The notes under the pieces were generated by a model, which was not told the DNA's origin, searched no databases, and saw nothing but the letters and a program-made list of their open reading frames with translations. A DNA stretch of 64,000 bases from assembly GCA_965246935.1 (NCBI GenBank), contig CBDFGC010000004.1:310001-374000 (forward strand). Direction: 5' to 3'. The DNA comes from JAZKFT01 sp965246935 (GTDB taxonomy: Bacteria > Bacteroidota > Bacteroidia > Chitinophagales > Chitinophagaceae). This document shows positions 56,168 to 64,000 of this stretch, piece after piece (the stretch's first letter is position 1; each line of letters starts with the position of its first letter). The position numbers were made by a program, and so were the translations under genes.

Positions 56168-56689
56168 ATGAAGCTCATTGTACTTATAATATTGTTACCG
56201 GTTTGTTTGAGTTGCAGTACCAGGCAACCTAATAAATTTTTAAAAACAGATAGATTAGGCTTAGACACTGCATCTGATACATATTATGTTACAGCAGAAG
56301 ATTCTTCAATGAATTTGGCAATCAATAGAGCAAAAAAAACGATTACCGAATTTGATTTAGCTTTAAAAAGCAATAATTCTTCCTATACTAATTTTGCAGT
56401 TAAAAAAAGATATAAAACTATTGACGGAGGAGGCGAACATATGTGGATTGCTATAATTGATTTCGGAAATGGAGACTATAAAGGATTTGTAAATAATGAT
56501 GCTGAAAAAACAGTTGAAGTCAAATATGGGGATACGGTAATTGTCCGAAAAAACGAAATCTCTGATTGGATGTATTTAGACAAGAATGTATTAAGAGGCG
56601 GCTATACAATTCGGGAAGTACGAAATCAAATGAATAACAAAGAGCGAATAAAAATGGACAAAGACCTGGGGTTTAAAATTGAAGATTAG
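56168..56689 (+). CDS. DUF2314 family lipoprotein
   Basis: 173 residues. The lipobox is at LLPVCLSCST. The DUF2314 pattern follows: HMWIAIIDFGNGDYKGFVNN, VKYGDTVIVRKNEISDWMYL, LRGGYTIREVRNQM. Function unknown; DUF2314 proteins are often small immunity-like or surface proteins. It begins 37 bp after the T9SS cargo gene on the same strand but is much more AT-rich, so it may have arrived separately. Confidence 0.8.
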   Translation: MKLIVLIILLPVCLSCSTRQPNKFLKTDRLGLDTASDTYYVTAEDSSMNLAINRAKKTITEFDLALKSNNSSYTNFAVKKRYKTIDGGGEHMWIAIIDFGNGDYKGFVNNDAEKTVEVKYGDTVIVRKNEISDWMYLDKNVLRGGYTIREVRNQMNNKERIKMDKDLGFKIED

Positions 56690-57142
56690 TTTGGCTGCAC
56701 ATAACAATTACGGGTTTTTAGCAGCAGGCAAACTGAAGGAGAAGCAGTTAGTTGTCAGTTAATGTCAGCAGTTGCTTCATCAGTAGAATGTAAACCAGAT
56801 TTTAATTTTTCTCTTCATCTTTAATATTAATATTTCAAATCATTTTAATTGCCACGTTTCCTGATAAATATCAGCATATAATTCAAGTTCAACGATGGAT
56901 GCTATGCATGCTTATTTTTGATTCGTCATGGGTAGTTAAGGGTATAAGTGTCTTTTAAAACAAGCACCGGTGCTATTAAACTTCATTGGCATCGTTCCGC
57001 CTTTTGCGGGGTCAACATGAATTCTACTCAGCTACTTCCGAAGTTCATTATAAATTTAAAATTTTATCAATCTGTTGTCCGTGCCTGTTGTTCATCATCC
57101 AAAATAACAAATCATCATTCACAAACCTTAATTTCTAAATAC
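56690..57142. other. Intergenic stretch, no recognised gene
   Basis: 453 bp, AT-rich. The aldo/keto reductase frame is open back to 56948, but the codons before 57143 lack family homology. No repeat or promoter could be placed. Confidence 0.4.
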
Positions 57143-58132
57143 ATGCCCTACCTGCCTGCGGAAAACCGCTATCAAACCATGCCCTACCGCCGTTGCGGAA
57201 ACAGCGGCCTGCAACTGCCTGCTCTTTCGCTGGGACTGTGGCACAACTTCGGTGATGTAAATATGTTTGAAAACAGCCGAAACATTATCCGCACCGCTTT
57301 TGACAATGGCATTACCCATTTCGACCTGGCTAATAATTACGGTCCGCCACCCGGCTCCGCCGAAGAGAACTTTGGGAAGATTCTCGAAAAAGATTTTCAA
57401 CAGTACCGGGATGAACTAATCATTAGCAGCAAAGCCGGCTATTACATGTGGGAAGGGCCTTATGGCGAATGGGGATCGAAAAAGTACCTCGTAGCCAGTC
57501 TGCACCAAAGCCTTCGGCGGATGAAACTGGACTATGTGGATATTTTTTACCACCACCGCCCCGATCCTAACACACCACTGGAAGAAACGATGAGTGCCCT
57601 GGATTTAATCGTCCGACAGGGTAAAGCATTGTATGTTGGTATTTCTAACTACCAGGCGCCGGAAGCCCAAAAAGCTATTAACATACTTCGGCAGTTAGGT
57701 ACGCCCTGCCTTATTCACCAGCCAAAATATTCGATGTTCGAAAGATGGGTGGAAGGAGGTTTGCTGGATGTGCTGGGCAATGAAGGCGTTGGCTGCATCC
57801 CCTTTTCGCCATTAGCTCAGGGCCTGCTGACGGATAAATATTTACACGGCATTCCGGCCGATTCACGGGTAGCTACCAGCGGCATCTTTTTAAAAGAAAG
57901 TAACCTGACACCGGATAAACTGGACAAGGTGCGCAGGCTGAATGAAGTGGCCCAACAGCGTGGCCAAAAATTAGTACACATGGCCCTTTCCTGGCTACTG
58001 AAAGATGATCGTATTACCAGTGTATTAATCGGCGCCAGCAAACCGGAGCAAATCACCGATTCGCTACAGTGCCTGAGTAATATTGTATTTAGTGCGGAAG
58101 AGTTAGGAAAGATTGATGAGATATTGAAATAA
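57143..58132 (+). CDS. Aldo/keto reductase (YghZ-like)
   Basis: 329 residues from ATG at 57143 (MPYLPAENRYQTMPYRRCG). AKR motifs: LSLGLWHNFGD, HFDLANNYGPPPGSAEENFG (catalytic Asp/Tyr), SSKAGYYMWEGPYGEWGSKK (Lys), DIFYHHRPDPNTPLEE (His), and the NADPH loop IPFSPLAQGLLTDKYL. The closest type is the L-glyceraldehyde-3-phosphate reductase group. It reduces a small aldehyde with NADPH. Transcribed alone; a palindromic repeat region with terminator-like hairpins follows. Confidence 0.93.
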   Translation: MPYLPAENRYQTMPYRRCGNSGLQLPALSLGLWHNFGDVNMFENSRNIIRTAFDNGITHFDLANNYGPPPGSAEENFGKILEKDFQQYRDELIISSKAGYYMWEGPYGEWGSKKYLVASLHQSLRRMKLDYVDIFYHHRPDPNTPLEETMSALDLIVRQGKALYVGISNYQAPEAQKAINILRQLGTPCLIHQPKYSMFERWVEGGLLDVLGNEGVGCIPFSPLAQGLLTDKYLHGIPADSRVATSGIFLKESNLTPDKLDKVRRLNEVAQQRGQKLVHMALSWLLKDDRITSVLIGASKPEQITDSLQCLSNIVFSAEELGKIDEILK

Positions 58133-58135
58133 CAC

Positions 58136-58340
58136 TTCCAGGGATTAAAATCACTGGCTACAAAATGGATCGTGCCTACGGTCCCAGGGTTGAAACCCTG
58201 CGCTACAAAATGGATCGTGCCTACGGCACTACACGCAATTAACCACCCTCAAAGTGCCGTAGGCACGGCCCATTTTGTAGCAACGGATTTTAATCCGTTG
58301 TATTCACGCATTGCAACGGATTTTAATCCGTTGTTTTTTG
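58136..58340. repeat. Cluster of palindromic repeats with terminator hairpins
   Basis: Two direct units GCTACAAAATGGATCGTGCC and an inverted one (GGCACGGCCCATTTTGTAGC) are combined with hairpins CCAGGGTTGAAACCCTG and two CAACGGATTTTAATCCGTTG. The last hairpin (58314-58333) is followed by T6 and can terminate transcription of the aldo/keto reductase gene. The pattern is like REP/BIME sequences moved by RAYT transposases, none of which is in the window. Confidence 0.7.
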
Positions 58341-58508
58341 TTTTAAGATTTCATTAGCAAGTCTCACATATTTGTACTTACAAATTTACCGTTTTGTAAA
58401 GCAGTACCGGCATTCCGGTTTCCATTCCATTTATTACTGCCAACAAAATCCACATCCTTATTCCATACAATTCTACCTGTTTTTATTGCTCACTAAAAAA
58501 CATTTCAC

Positions 58509-59249
58509 ATGAATTGGATTTGGAAAACGACTATTACCGGCGCTGTTTTATTTACAGCACAAAAAGAGGTATCTGCTCAATACAGTCCTTCTAAATATGA
58601 GTTAGGGTTAAACATTGGTACATTAATCTACCAGGGCGATTTATCGGCTGCCCGGCTGGGTTATACCAAAAATTTGAAACCTGCCATCGGGCTATCTGTA
58701 AGCCGGGTGATTGATCCTTATTTTTCCCTGCGGGGCAATCTAACTTTTGGCAGATTAGGCGCTGACGAATCTAAAATCAGTAACCCGGCTTATAAGCAAT
58801 TACGCAATTTTACATTCACCACGCCGGTAACCGAATTATCTGCAATGCTGGTTTGGAACGTAGCCGGCGATAATGCGGGCCACAAACTGAATTACTATTT
58901 TATGGGTGGCGCCGGCCTTAGCTTCCTGAAAGTACAAAGAGACTGGAGCAGGATTGATACAAATTATTTCGGTGCCAAATCCAGGACAATTGTTGGCCTG
59001 GGCCGGGATACGATGCATTCAATGCCACGTATAACGCCTGTATTTCCGGTAGGGGCTGGACTGCGGTATCAATTGAGTAATTCTATTTCGCTGAATGCTG
59101 AGGCTGTGTACCGCATTACACTTACTGACTACCTCGACGGATTTAAATACGCTGTTAATCCAAACAAGCGGGATAGCTATTACGGCATATCGGTAGGCAT
59201 CGGTTTTAAATTGGGAAACAACCGCTACCGATGCCCGGAAATGAAGTAA
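58509..59249 (+). CDS. DUF6089-type outer membrane beta-barrel protein
   Basis: 246 residues with a signal-like N-terminus. The YELGLNIGTLIYQGDLSA opening, repeated amphipathic strands (LKPAIGLSVSRVIDPYFSLR, HKLNYYFMGGAGLSFLKV) and VGAGLRYQLSNSISLNAE identify the DUF6089/porin-like small barrel. Role unknown. Stands alone. Confidence 0.75.
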   Translation: MNWIWKTTITGAVLFTAQKEVSAQYSPSKYELGLNIGTLIYQGDLSAARLGYTKNLKPAIGLSVSRVIDPYFSLRGNLTFGRLGADESKISNPAYKQLRNFTFTTPVTELSAMLVWNVAGDNAGHKLNYYFMGGAGLSFLKVQRDWSRIDTNYFGAKSRTIVGLGRDTMHSMPRITPVFPVGAGLRYQLSNSISLNAEAVYRITLTDYLDGFKYAVNPNKRDSYYGISVGIGFKLGNNRYRCPEMK

Positions 59250-59375
59250 TCAAAATCACTCAGCTCACCTGGTTTGTACTTCAATTGTAAATGGTTCACC
59301 ACGCTAATGAAAAGCCTGAGACAAATAGTTAGCTGCAAACCTATTCAGATACTTCACGACAAATAAAAGAAAAAT

Positions 59376-60377
59376 TTGAAAGAAAAATTTCTACTGGCTT
59401 TATTGTTTGTTTGCAGTTCCCTTTTTTCACAAAATTCCTTGAGACCATTTCCTCAACATGCTACATATCATGATAGCGTAATCATACCCAGCCATATTTT
59501 GCAAAAGGACTTAGATGATCGTGTTACCTCTTTTTATAATCAATGGAAAGGGACATATCTTAAAAAAAACACCTGTTCCAACAGCTACTATATCTGGGCC
59601 GAAAATACAGGTAAAAACCATCAATGTGTTTCTGAAGGACAAGGCTACGGGATGATCATCGTTGCTTTAATGTCAGGCTATGATACAACAGGGCAAAACA
59701 TATTTGATGGTTTATTCAGCTATTATAAGGAACATCCAAGCAAGAGAAGTAACTATCTAATGTCGTGGGCACAAAGTAATGACTGTTTAAAATTTGAGGA
59801 GAGTTCCGCAGCAGACGGAGATATTGATATTGCTTTCTCTCTTTTATTGGCAAATTCTCAATGGACAAGTAAAGGAAAGATAAATTATATACAAGAGGCA
59901 AACAACATTATCAATGCCATCAAGGAACAAGAGCTTAATAAAAGAACACTACATATTTTACAGAGTAATTCAATAGAAAATGATAGCAAAGATTACGTTG
60001 ATATGCGTTCATCTGATTTCATTCCTGCTGAAATAAGAGCATTTTTGTTTACAGATAATAAAACCTGGAACAAAGTACTTGATAATAACTACCAGCTTTT
60101 TACTTATTTACAAAATGCGTACAGTAAAGAAATAGGATTGGTTCCTGATTTTATTCAAAACATTAATACTAAGCCAAGGCCGGCAAAGAAATTTTATTTG
60201 GAAAGTAAATACGATGGGATGTACAATTACAATGCTTGCAGAGTTCCCTGGCGGGTAGCAACAGATTATATTGTAAATGGTGATAAACGTGCTAAACTAT
60301 TTGTAGACCCCATAAACAAATGGATAAGACAGACAACCGAAAATAATCCCGATAATATTTCAGCCGGATACACATTA
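59376..60377 (+). pseudogene. GH8 endoglucanase, 5' part, interrupted by an IS
   Basis: From a TTG start with signal peptide (FLLALLFVCSSLFSQ). GH8 catalytic motifs are present: SEGQGYGMIIVAL (general acid) and ADGDIDIAFSLLLA (aspartate), then RVPWRVATDYI. Native coding ends in codon TTA (60375-60377), whose last two bases are the target TA. The IS adds VKVSK and a stop at 60395. Joined to 61673 the frame continues as SAGYTL-AGDDIKKRNFEAL. GH8 enzymes hydrolyse beta-1,4-glucans or xylan. The truncated 339-aa product lacks the last helices and is probably inactive. Confidence 0.85.
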
Positions 60378-60404
60378 GTAAAAGTGTCAAAATAAAACCC
60401 TGAA

Positions 60405-61403
60405 TTAAGGGTAAATTCTGTAATTGAGTTCAGGTATCTGGGGATGATGGGTAATTCGTTTTTGATCTATCAATTTTTTGTCAACTTTTATTGCTGTTTG
60501 GTATTCTTTAAGATTAAGTCTGACTACGACTGTCAATCCTGTTTTAGTAGCTGTCTGCTCTATGCATCTTTGAACGGTTTGGTAATCGCAAAACACTACT
60601 CCTTCCATGGCTTTGTGTACCTGCGAGAACAAGCGGTGTTCAATTGGATTCCACTTGGAACAATAGGGCGGATAATGGCACACAATAACCGACAGTCCCG
60701 TTTCTTTGGCAAATTGCAGCAACCGGTGTTTGAATATAAAATGCCGGTAACTGTTAGCCCCACCCGCATCACACAACAGCATTATATTTTTTGCATCCGG
60801 ATAATGATGTATGCCATATTCATACCACCACCATAGTAGGTTATCTATTACAAAATCGGCTGTCTCACTACTACTGCCAATAGAAATGTACCCTCTGTTG
60901 GCTTGCACATCATAGATGCCATGGGGTATCACTTTGCCTTGCGAAAGATGTTCATAATCATGATCGTATACTTTCAGTGCTTCTGTGCAAAAGCACCTGC
61001 CGTTACGGTATAAATTGCCCAGGCGTTCTTTCTTTTTACAATCTATGCTAAGTACAGGGCTTTGACAACTCATTACTAATATCAAAGAACAAATAATGCG
61101 GAACTGTTCGTCCCGCTTGCCATAACTACCGGTAGCTAACTGTTTGTGCTGCTTGCGGTAAGCATAGCCCCATGCCTTTAACTGACGTTTGATGAACTGG
61201 TGGCTCAGCCTGATTTGATGCTTCTCATAAAACAAAGCAGCAATGGCACAGGGTTTCAGGCTTATCCAATACACCTCGGCTGCTGTTGGGCTGCCAGCTT
61301 TATACGTCTCTATCAGGGCAAGTAACTGGCTGGTAATATCAGGATATTTGTCCATCTTTTTTTTTCCTGCCACCGCCCTTGCGACGCTGCCTGCCCACTT
61401 CAA
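60405..61403 (-). CDS. ISAzo13-type transposase, DDE catalytic part
   Basis: 332 codons. Catalytic core of the ISAzo13/Rhodopirellula-type DDE domain: SIDCKKKERLGNLYRNG (first Asp), GIYDVQANRGYISIG, LLCDAGGANSYRH (second Asp) and HYPPYCSKWNPIEHRLFS (Glu). The N-terminus of this frame up to GKKKMDKYPD is not the family sequence, because the conserved linker lies in another frame between an A9 run (61355-61363 on the minus strand) and the A8 run upstream. A full-length enzyme needs slippage or repaired sequence. Confidence 0.88.
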   Translation of the reverse strand: MKWAGSVARAVAGKKKMDKYPDITSQLLALIETYKAGSPTAAEVYWISLKPCAIAALFYEKHQIRLSHQFIKRQLKAWGYAYRKQHKQLATGSYGKRDEQFRIICSLILVMSCQSPVLSIDCKKKERLGNLYRNGRCFCTEALKVYDHDYEHLSQGKVIPHGIYDVQANRGYISIGSSSETADFVIDNLLWWWYEYGIHHYPDAKNIMLLCDAGGANSYRHFIFKHRLLQFAKETGLSVIVCHYPPYCSKWNPIEHRLFSQVHKAMEGVVFCDYQTVQRCIEQTATKTGLTVVVRLNLKEYQTAIKVDKKLIDQKRITHHPQIPELNYRIYP

Positions 61404-61609
61404 CAGGCTGCTGTTCCAATAGCTCCTTTCGTCCCTGCCAAAGCGTTTTTTTTATCAATCAGCAGTATTTCACTGATATAGTCCACACCACCACGACCCA
61501 ATTTAAGCGATTCCAGGGCAGCGTAATGCCGGCGATCCTTTTCTGATAAACGGCTGTAATGCAACTGCATCAATTGTACTATCTCATCGGAAAATGGTTT
61601 CAATTTCAT
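61400..61609 (-). CDS. ISAzo13-type transposase, N-terminal DNA-binding part
   Basis: 69 codons: a helical DNA-binding domain (LMQLHYSRLSEKDRRHYAAL, LGRGGVDYISEILLID). After an A8 run (around 61446-61453) the family sequence TLWQGRKELLEQQ continues in a different frame, so the visible tail (NALAGTKGAIG) is out of frame. The stop overlaps the next frame's start by 4 bp. Confidence 0.75.
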   Translation of the reverse strand: MKLKPFSDEIVQLMQLHYSRLSEKDRRHYAALESLKLGRGGVDYISEILLIDKKNALAGTKGAIGTAAC

Positions 61610-61670
61610 ATCCCTTTTTTGCTCAACAAGATTACAACACTTTTCGGGAACTTATTTTGATAACTTTCCT

Positions 61671-61891
61671 TAGCAGGAGACGACATAAAAAAAAGAAATT
61701 TCGAGGCATTGAGTTTCATTACGTCATTTTCGATAGCTGCAATGGTAGATGTTAAAAACCAGGTGTGGCTGAATAAACTATGGGATTACATCATTAATTT
61801 CAAATTGAAAGATTTTGACTACTATGACAACAGTATAAAAATGCTGGGTTTAATTATTCTGTCTCATAACTATTGGACCCCTACATCTTAA
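61671..61891 (+). pseudogene. GH8 endoglucanase, 3' part
   Basis: Open frame from the IS junction: AGDDIKKRNFEALSFITSFS, then DVKNQVWLNKLWDYI and YYDNSIKMLGLIILSHNYW, the normal C-terminal helices of GH8. It has no start of its own. It completes the gene begun at 59376, giving a reconstructed enzyme of about 406 residues, the family's usual size. The next 200 bp (61892-62104) hold only remnants, e.g. GLATEADLKQMVR on the minus strand. Confidence 0.85.
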
Positions 61892-62104
61892 TTGTTCTTT
61901 TAAAATACTATGCAGTTACATGTACGGCTTGCTGGTATGCTGGCTGGATGTAAAAACCAGCTTTAAATTGTCATTCAGTTCATATCGGGTATAAGGAATT
62001 CTGTTCAGTATTTGTCGTTATCTAACCATCTGTTTTAAATCGGCTTCAGTTGCCAGACCGGACGTTATAATATATCAGCAGGTTGTCCATGTGTCAGGTA
62101 TCCG

Positions 62105-62515
62105 TTAAATGTATCCTCTTTTCTTGATGGCATTCATACTAACAGGACCCGTCTTTTTTAATTTAGCGGTGCCTGTATCTGTAAGCAGCACATTCAGGGT
62201 AGCCACTGTAAGAACACCCAGATGGAAAATGAGTGCTTTTTTATTTGTACGGATATCTTTGGTAAAAGTGAGAAGGGCAAGTCCGGCTACTGCGGGTACA
62301 TCTAAAGCATAATGTGTTTTAAAAGGGATCAACGGCTTTGCTGCTACCGGGCTATCTGTTAAGGATGTTAAAGTAAGTACGGAACTACCTACTGCAAGTC
62401 CTGTTTTCTGTACGCTTTTAGGAAGGCCTAGTAATGTGGGAACAACGATCTGTATAGTTGATAAGACATAATCAATGGTGCAGTGCAGCTTTGGCGAAAT
62501 CATCTTTAGGTTCAT
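62105..62515 (-). CDS. Small integral membrane protein (136 aa)
   Basis: 136 residues from ATG at 62515 (MNLKMISPKLHCTIDYVL); the longer upstream frame is less likely. Three or four hydrophobic segments alternate with short loops (IQIVVPTLLGLP, LDVPAVAGLALLTFT, IFHLGVLTVATLNVLL). KMISPKLH and HYALD are typical of SPW-like/DUF membrane proteins of Bacteroidota. No function known. Confidence 0.65.
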   Translation of the reverse strand: MNLKMISPKLHCTIDYVLSTIQIVVPTLLGLPKSVQKTGLAVGSSVLTLTSLTDSPVAAKPLIPFKTHYALDVPAVAGLALLTFTKDIRTNKKALIFHLGVLTVATLNVLLTDTGTAKLKKTGPVSMNAIKKRGYI

Positions 62516-62799
62516 ATTTTCTGATTTTTTGATATGGAAAGTATTGCCGGCTGGAATAACAAGGAAATAATAGCCGGCATTTATTGGCCTGAACAAATTT
62601 TACGCCAGCAACCAGCCTGTTTATTCAGACAGCATTTAGATTGAATGTCTGGCTGGAAAGTAGCCGGAAAGTACTGAATATTGAGGTGCTACATACCCAC
62701 CCTGCGAATCATATAACATGTCAGGCTATTTTAAACCCATCCTACAATCCTTTCATCCTGTAAATCATGAGTCAGACAATGTATTAGTTTCGCCGCCGA

Positions 62800-64000
62800 A
62801 TGAACAGTACCAGACCCGAAACAACGTATCAACAGCAGATTGTAACCTTATCGTCAGAGCGGATTATAGCAGCCAGGCAAAAAAACCGTATTGCATGGGG
62901 GCGGCTGGCAGCCATCATAGGGGCAGTTCTCTCCTTCTACTTTTTGCAAAACAGTCACCTGGTACTGGCTGTTCTTGCAGCCATTCTTTTCATTGCCTTG
63001 TTTTTCCGATTGGTTGTATTAGCACTCAATGCTACACAAAAGCTAAACAATCTCGACCGCCTCATTGCCATTAATCAGCAGGAAACAGCCATTGCTGCCG
63101 GCAACTATCATCACCTGCCCGATGGCGCACAATACTTACCGCCGTTGCATTCCTATGCTTACGACCTGGATGTTTTTGGCCGGGCTTCCCTGTTTCAGTT
63201 CATCAACCGCACCGCTTCGCAGCAAGGTAGCAGCCTGCTGGCTAATTGGCTATTACATCCGGTCAATGCAGCAGAGATTATCCTTCGGCAGCAGGCGGCT
63301 AAAGAACTTGCGCCACAGGTAGCCTGGCGGCAGCAGTTACAATCGCACGGTATGGCCAGCAGCATTACCATTGCCACACAGCAAAAAATACAGCAGTCGC
63401 TCCAGGATGAAGATGCGTATTTCAGCAAGCCGTTCTGGAGATGGATACGGTATGCAGGCCCTGTTGTTTCGCTGACTGTGTTAGTGCTATATATCGTTGA
63501 TTTCATTAGCACACCGCAGTTCAACCTGCTGCTGATTTTCTTCTTTGTTGTTACCGGTTATATCAGTAAAAAAGCAACCCCTGCTTACCGTACACTTAAT
63601 AAAATTTCGCCTGAAGTGGCTACGCTTTCTGCCGTTATCCAACACATAGAACAGGCTCATTTTGAAAGCCGCTGGCTGCAGCAATTACAACAAACCTTTC
63701 TGCATAATGGTGCAAAAGCATCGGCACAGGTAAAAACGCTCAACCGCATCTTAAGCAGGCTCGATTACCGGCTAAATCCTGTTGTATTTATTCCGTTGAA
63801 TATTTTTTTGTTCTGGGATTTGCAGCAAATGCTTCATTTCGAAAAATGGAAAATATCCAATCGGGGTAGTATTGATAGCTGGTTTGAAGCCGCAGGAAAA
63901 ATGGAAGCCATATCAAGCCTGGCAACATCAACCTTCAATCATCCGCAATGGTGCTTCCCGCAAATAGTACCGGCACAAGGCAGCTTTGCAGCAAAAGAAC
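62800..64000 (+). CDS. MutS-related ATPase with membrane helices, N-terminal part
   Basis: Open from ATG at 62800 to the window end, 400 codons with no stop. It has two N-terminal hydrophobic segments (LAAIIGAVLSFYFLQ, LVLAVLAAILFIALFFRLVV), then YDLDVFGRASLFQFINRTAS and LLANWLLHP, which match the clamp-like start of the membrane-bound MutS-related family of Bacteroidota. Two more hydrophobic stretches follow (VVSLTVLVLYIVDF, LLLIFFFVVTGYI). The ATPase domain would lie beyond the window. Differs from MutS/MutS2 in having membrane helices; the role is unknown. Confidence 0.78.
   Translation, partial: MNSTRPETTYQQQIVTLSSERIIAARQKNRIAWGRLAAIIGAVLSFYFLQNSHLVLAVLAAILFIALFFRLVVLALNATQKLNNLDRLIAINQQETAIAAGNYHHLPDGAQYLPPLHSYAYDLDVFGRASLFQFINRTASQQGSSLLANWLLHPVNAAEIILRQQAAKELAPQVAWRQQLQSHGMASSITIATQQKIQQSLQDEDAYFSKPFWRWIRYAGPVVSLTVLVLYIVDFISTPQFNLLLIFFFVVTGYISKKATPAYRTLNKISPEVATLSAVIQHIEQAHFESRWLQQLQQTFLHNGAKASAQVKTLNRILSRLDYRLNPVVFIPLNIFLFWDLQQMLHFEKWKISNRGSIDSWFEAAGKMEAISSLATSTFNHPQWCFPQIVPAQGSFAAKE

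Larger units (their letters stand above)
60378..61670 (-). mobile_element. ISAzo13-like insertion sequence (1293 bp)
   Basis: Flanked by the target dinucleotide TA at 60376-60377 and 61671-61672. The ends are GTAAAAGTGTCAAAATAA and, reverse complemented, AGGAAAGTTATCAAAATAA. It carries the transposase frames 61609-61400 and 61403-60405. The left end resembles the right end of the miniature elements, and vice versa. It splits the GH8 gene, and excision with one TA restores the frame. Confidence 0.9.

Overview
The window looks like a chromosomal segment of a Bacteroidota bacterium, most likely Chitinophagaceae (inference). The evidence is a DUF5686-type outer membrane protein, a hybrid-type propeller histidine kinase, a type IX secretion C-terminal domain (CHU_C type), DUF6089, DUF6934 and DUF2314 proteins, a tricorn-like protease, a split methionine synthase, TAnnTTTG promoter boxes and almost no Shine-Dalgarno sequences. 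I saw no tRNA, rRNA or CRISPR array.

Layout. 1-4.0 kb: end of an outer membrane protein, a degenerate SDR, an AraC regulator and a methyltransferase. 4.4-9.4 kb: an AT-rich accessory patch. It holds a metallophosphoesterase-NACHT/STAND protein cut in two by a 464-bp TA-flanked miniature element, a decayed copy of the gltB 3' end, a broken antitoxin-like ORF and a DUF6934 gene overlapping a 57-aa gene. 9.5-16.2 kb: glutamate synthase large subunit and an ABC exporter. 17.5-22.7 kb: remnants of two regulators around an AMP-ligase plus LuxE-LuxC fusion pair. 22.9-36.9 kb: a propeller histidine kinase, its response regulator, and six co-directional genes for secreted or outer membrane proteins (Fn3-like, cysteine-rich, P-domain/lysyl-oxidase, beta-barrel, OmpA). 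37-52 kb: tricorn-like protease, Uma2, a second copy of the miniature element, a TsdA-like cytochrome with a DsrE-like protein, NAD kinase, an Omp85-like protein, CBS protein, methionine synthase N-terminal unit, YceI and RecR. 52-64 kb: an Ig-like lipoprotein, a T9SS cargo protein, DUF2314, an aldo/keto reductase, DUF6089, a GH8 glucanase split by an ISAzo13-like insertion sequence, and the start of a MutS-related ATPase.

The most unusual layer is the mobile and repeat DNA. (1) Two miniature elements share their ends with the ISAzo13-like element, and the nested core of one copy is inverted relative to the other. (2) One miniature element and the IS each interrupt a gene at a TA. In both cases removing the element and one TA restores an uninterrupted reading frame. 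(3) Palindrome-bounded repeats sit in frame, without stop codons, inside two conserved coding sequences (methionine synthase and LuxE-LuxC). All family names come from motif recognition by eye. No database search or structure prediction was run.
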